From an uncultured Bacteroidales bacterium (GTDB lineage Bacteria > Bacteroidota > Bacteroidia > Bacteroidales > FEN-979), in the NCBI GenBank assembly GCA_903828645.1, contig CAIKNA010000053.1:1-34167 (forward strand): DNA of 34,167 bases, given 5' to 3'. Positions 33,604-34,167 of this stretch are shown piece after piece. The stretch's first letter is position 1; each line of letters opens with the position of its first letter. The position numbers were made by a program, and so were the translations under genes. The notes beneath the pieces are model-generated. The model made no database searches and had not been told where the DNA came from. It worked only from the letters and a program-made list of their open reading frames with translations.

Positions 33604-33611
33604 CAAATTTA
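33604..33611 (-). promoter_or_regulatory. -7 element for holB
   Basis: The minus strand reads TAAATTTG, an exact TAnnTTTG match. The start site near 33598 lies upstream of both possible holB starts. Confidence 0.5.
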
Positions 33612-33655
33612 CCCGATTTTATCGATTCTGCGAATCTTACCGCCCGGTTGCAGGG

Positions 33656-33829
33656 TCATTGCCAGAATATTTCCGGAAAAGGCTCAGGAACTGGGACGTT
33701 ATCTGGTAATTTTGTTCTCGGAACCAGGTACACGGAGCGTACGGGATATTTAAGGTTTTTTTTCTTTTTGCCGGTGAAAGTGATAATTGAATCAATTGCC
33801 ACCAACTTAAAACGGAGCAAGGTTGCCAT
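33656..33829 (-). CDS. Possible small protein, 57 residues
   Basis: An ATG-started minus-strand ORF just upstream of the holB promoter reads MATLLRFKLVAIDSIITF, followed by a lysine-rich stretch and a C-terminus PVPEPFPEIFWQ. I do not recognise it. A stop lies just before the ATG, so the frame cannot be longer. The non-random ending (many P, E and aromatic residues) keeps it as a candidate, but there is no clear promoter. It may be a spurious frame. Confidence 0.3.
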   Translation of the reverse strand: MATLLRFKLVAIDSIITFTGKKKKNLKYPVRSVYLVPRTKLPDNVPVPEPFPEIFWQ

Positions 33830-33849
33830 GATGATGTTTATGGCTTAAT

Positions 33850-34068
33850 CCGTTTTGCATGAAAAGGTGAAACAAAAAAGTGAAAAAGTTATTAACAATT
33901 TTAAATTTTCATCAGGATACAGGAGTTTTCCATACAGAAAGAAGGGTTTCCTGGATTCACAGGAATGAGTTCCGGCCTGGTTGCCAAACATTATTCAGGA
34001 ATTAGATAAAAGGATCAAAGGCGATTTCTGGATTAAATCAAATCTGGCAATGCTTTAAGAGGTTTTTA
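33850..34068. other. Intergenic DNA without a gene
   Basis: This AT-rich gap shows no ORF that I can support, no heptamer array and no clear promoter or terminator. Confidence 0.4.
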
Positions 34069-34167
34069 TTAAGGCAGATTGGTCACATCAGCCGCTGTTG
34101 GCCCGCCAAAGCCGAAGTTCAGGTTGACCATAGAGATCAGCGTTCCTTTATAGGACAGGATCGGTTC
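34069..34167 (-). CDS. C-terminal fragment of a gene cut by the window edge
   Basis: The minus-strand frame open at the window edge ends in TAA at 34069 and encodes 32 residues containing LSYKGTLISMVNLNFGFGG. The alternating hydrophobic pattern looks like a last membrane strand of a beta-barrel, but the length is too short to name it. Most of the gene lies beyond the window. Confidence 0.5.
   Translation of the reverse strand, partial: EPILSYKGTLISMVNLNFGFGGPTAADVTNLP

Overview
The window looks like chromosomal DNA of an uncultured member of the Bacteroidota, most likely Bacteroidales-like. The evidence is a large protein with a type IX secretion (T9SS) C-terminal sorting domain, several outer-membrane beta-barrels, the DUF3822-rsmD pair, a DUF2795 protein, an HsdR_N orphan near holA, and ten exact matches to the Bacteroidota promoter -7 element TAnnTTTG just upstream of real genes. 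No tRNA, rRNA, CRISPR array, transposase, phage or integrase gene was seen. The gene content is mostly housekeeping plus cell-surface proteins.

Layout. 1-4750: a PAS histidine kinase cut by the window edge, a secreted DUF1566 protein that appears to start at ATT, and an outer-membrane porin-like barrel. 4822-14959: an HD phosphohydrolase (minus strand), then the plus-strand run trxB, purL, an SDR dehydrogenase and two tandem acyl-CoA synthetases. 14962-18927: holA and amn (minus), then the HsdR_N orphan, DUF3822 and rsmD (plus). 18965-22955: a minus-strand group of aspartate aminotransferase, GTP-type PEP carboxykinase, PduO-type cobalamin adenosyltransferase and DUF2795. 23156-28681: a membrane-anchored unknown, a small barrel, and a 1281-residue T9SS modular adhesin followed by a strong terminator. 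28724-34167: GNAT acetyltransferase and AlkD-like protein (minus), a TMTC-like GT-C/TPR membrane protein (plus), holB (minus), a doubtful small ORF, and the C-terminal end of another minus-strand gene.

The most unusual signal is a dispersed family of short arrays, all with a 7-bp period, at nine places. They belong to several sequence classes: GATTTAC, GTCACNN, GAATATT, TGCAATT and GAAAATC. Two arrays lie inside purL in frame. One of these is a 91-bp run of 13 units in which every unit fits NNNTNAC, passing from the GATTTAC class to the GTCAC class without losing register. Because 7 is coprime to 3, an array of the GATTTAC or GTCAC class is open in all frames on one strand and stops all frames on the other. 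All five arrays between co-directional genes have the stop-rich strand as the transcript sense, and two of them supply the stop codon of the upstream gene. I do not recognise this as a named element, and I present it as the leading candidate for an undescribed system.

Functionally, trxB, purL, amn, holA/holB and rsmD serve redox, purine, replication and ribosome housekeeping. The aminotransferase and PEP carboxykinase link aspartate/oxaloacetate to PEP. The paired acyl-CoA synthetases activate fatty acids. The surface proteins fit adhesion or uptake in a particle-associated life style, which is inference.
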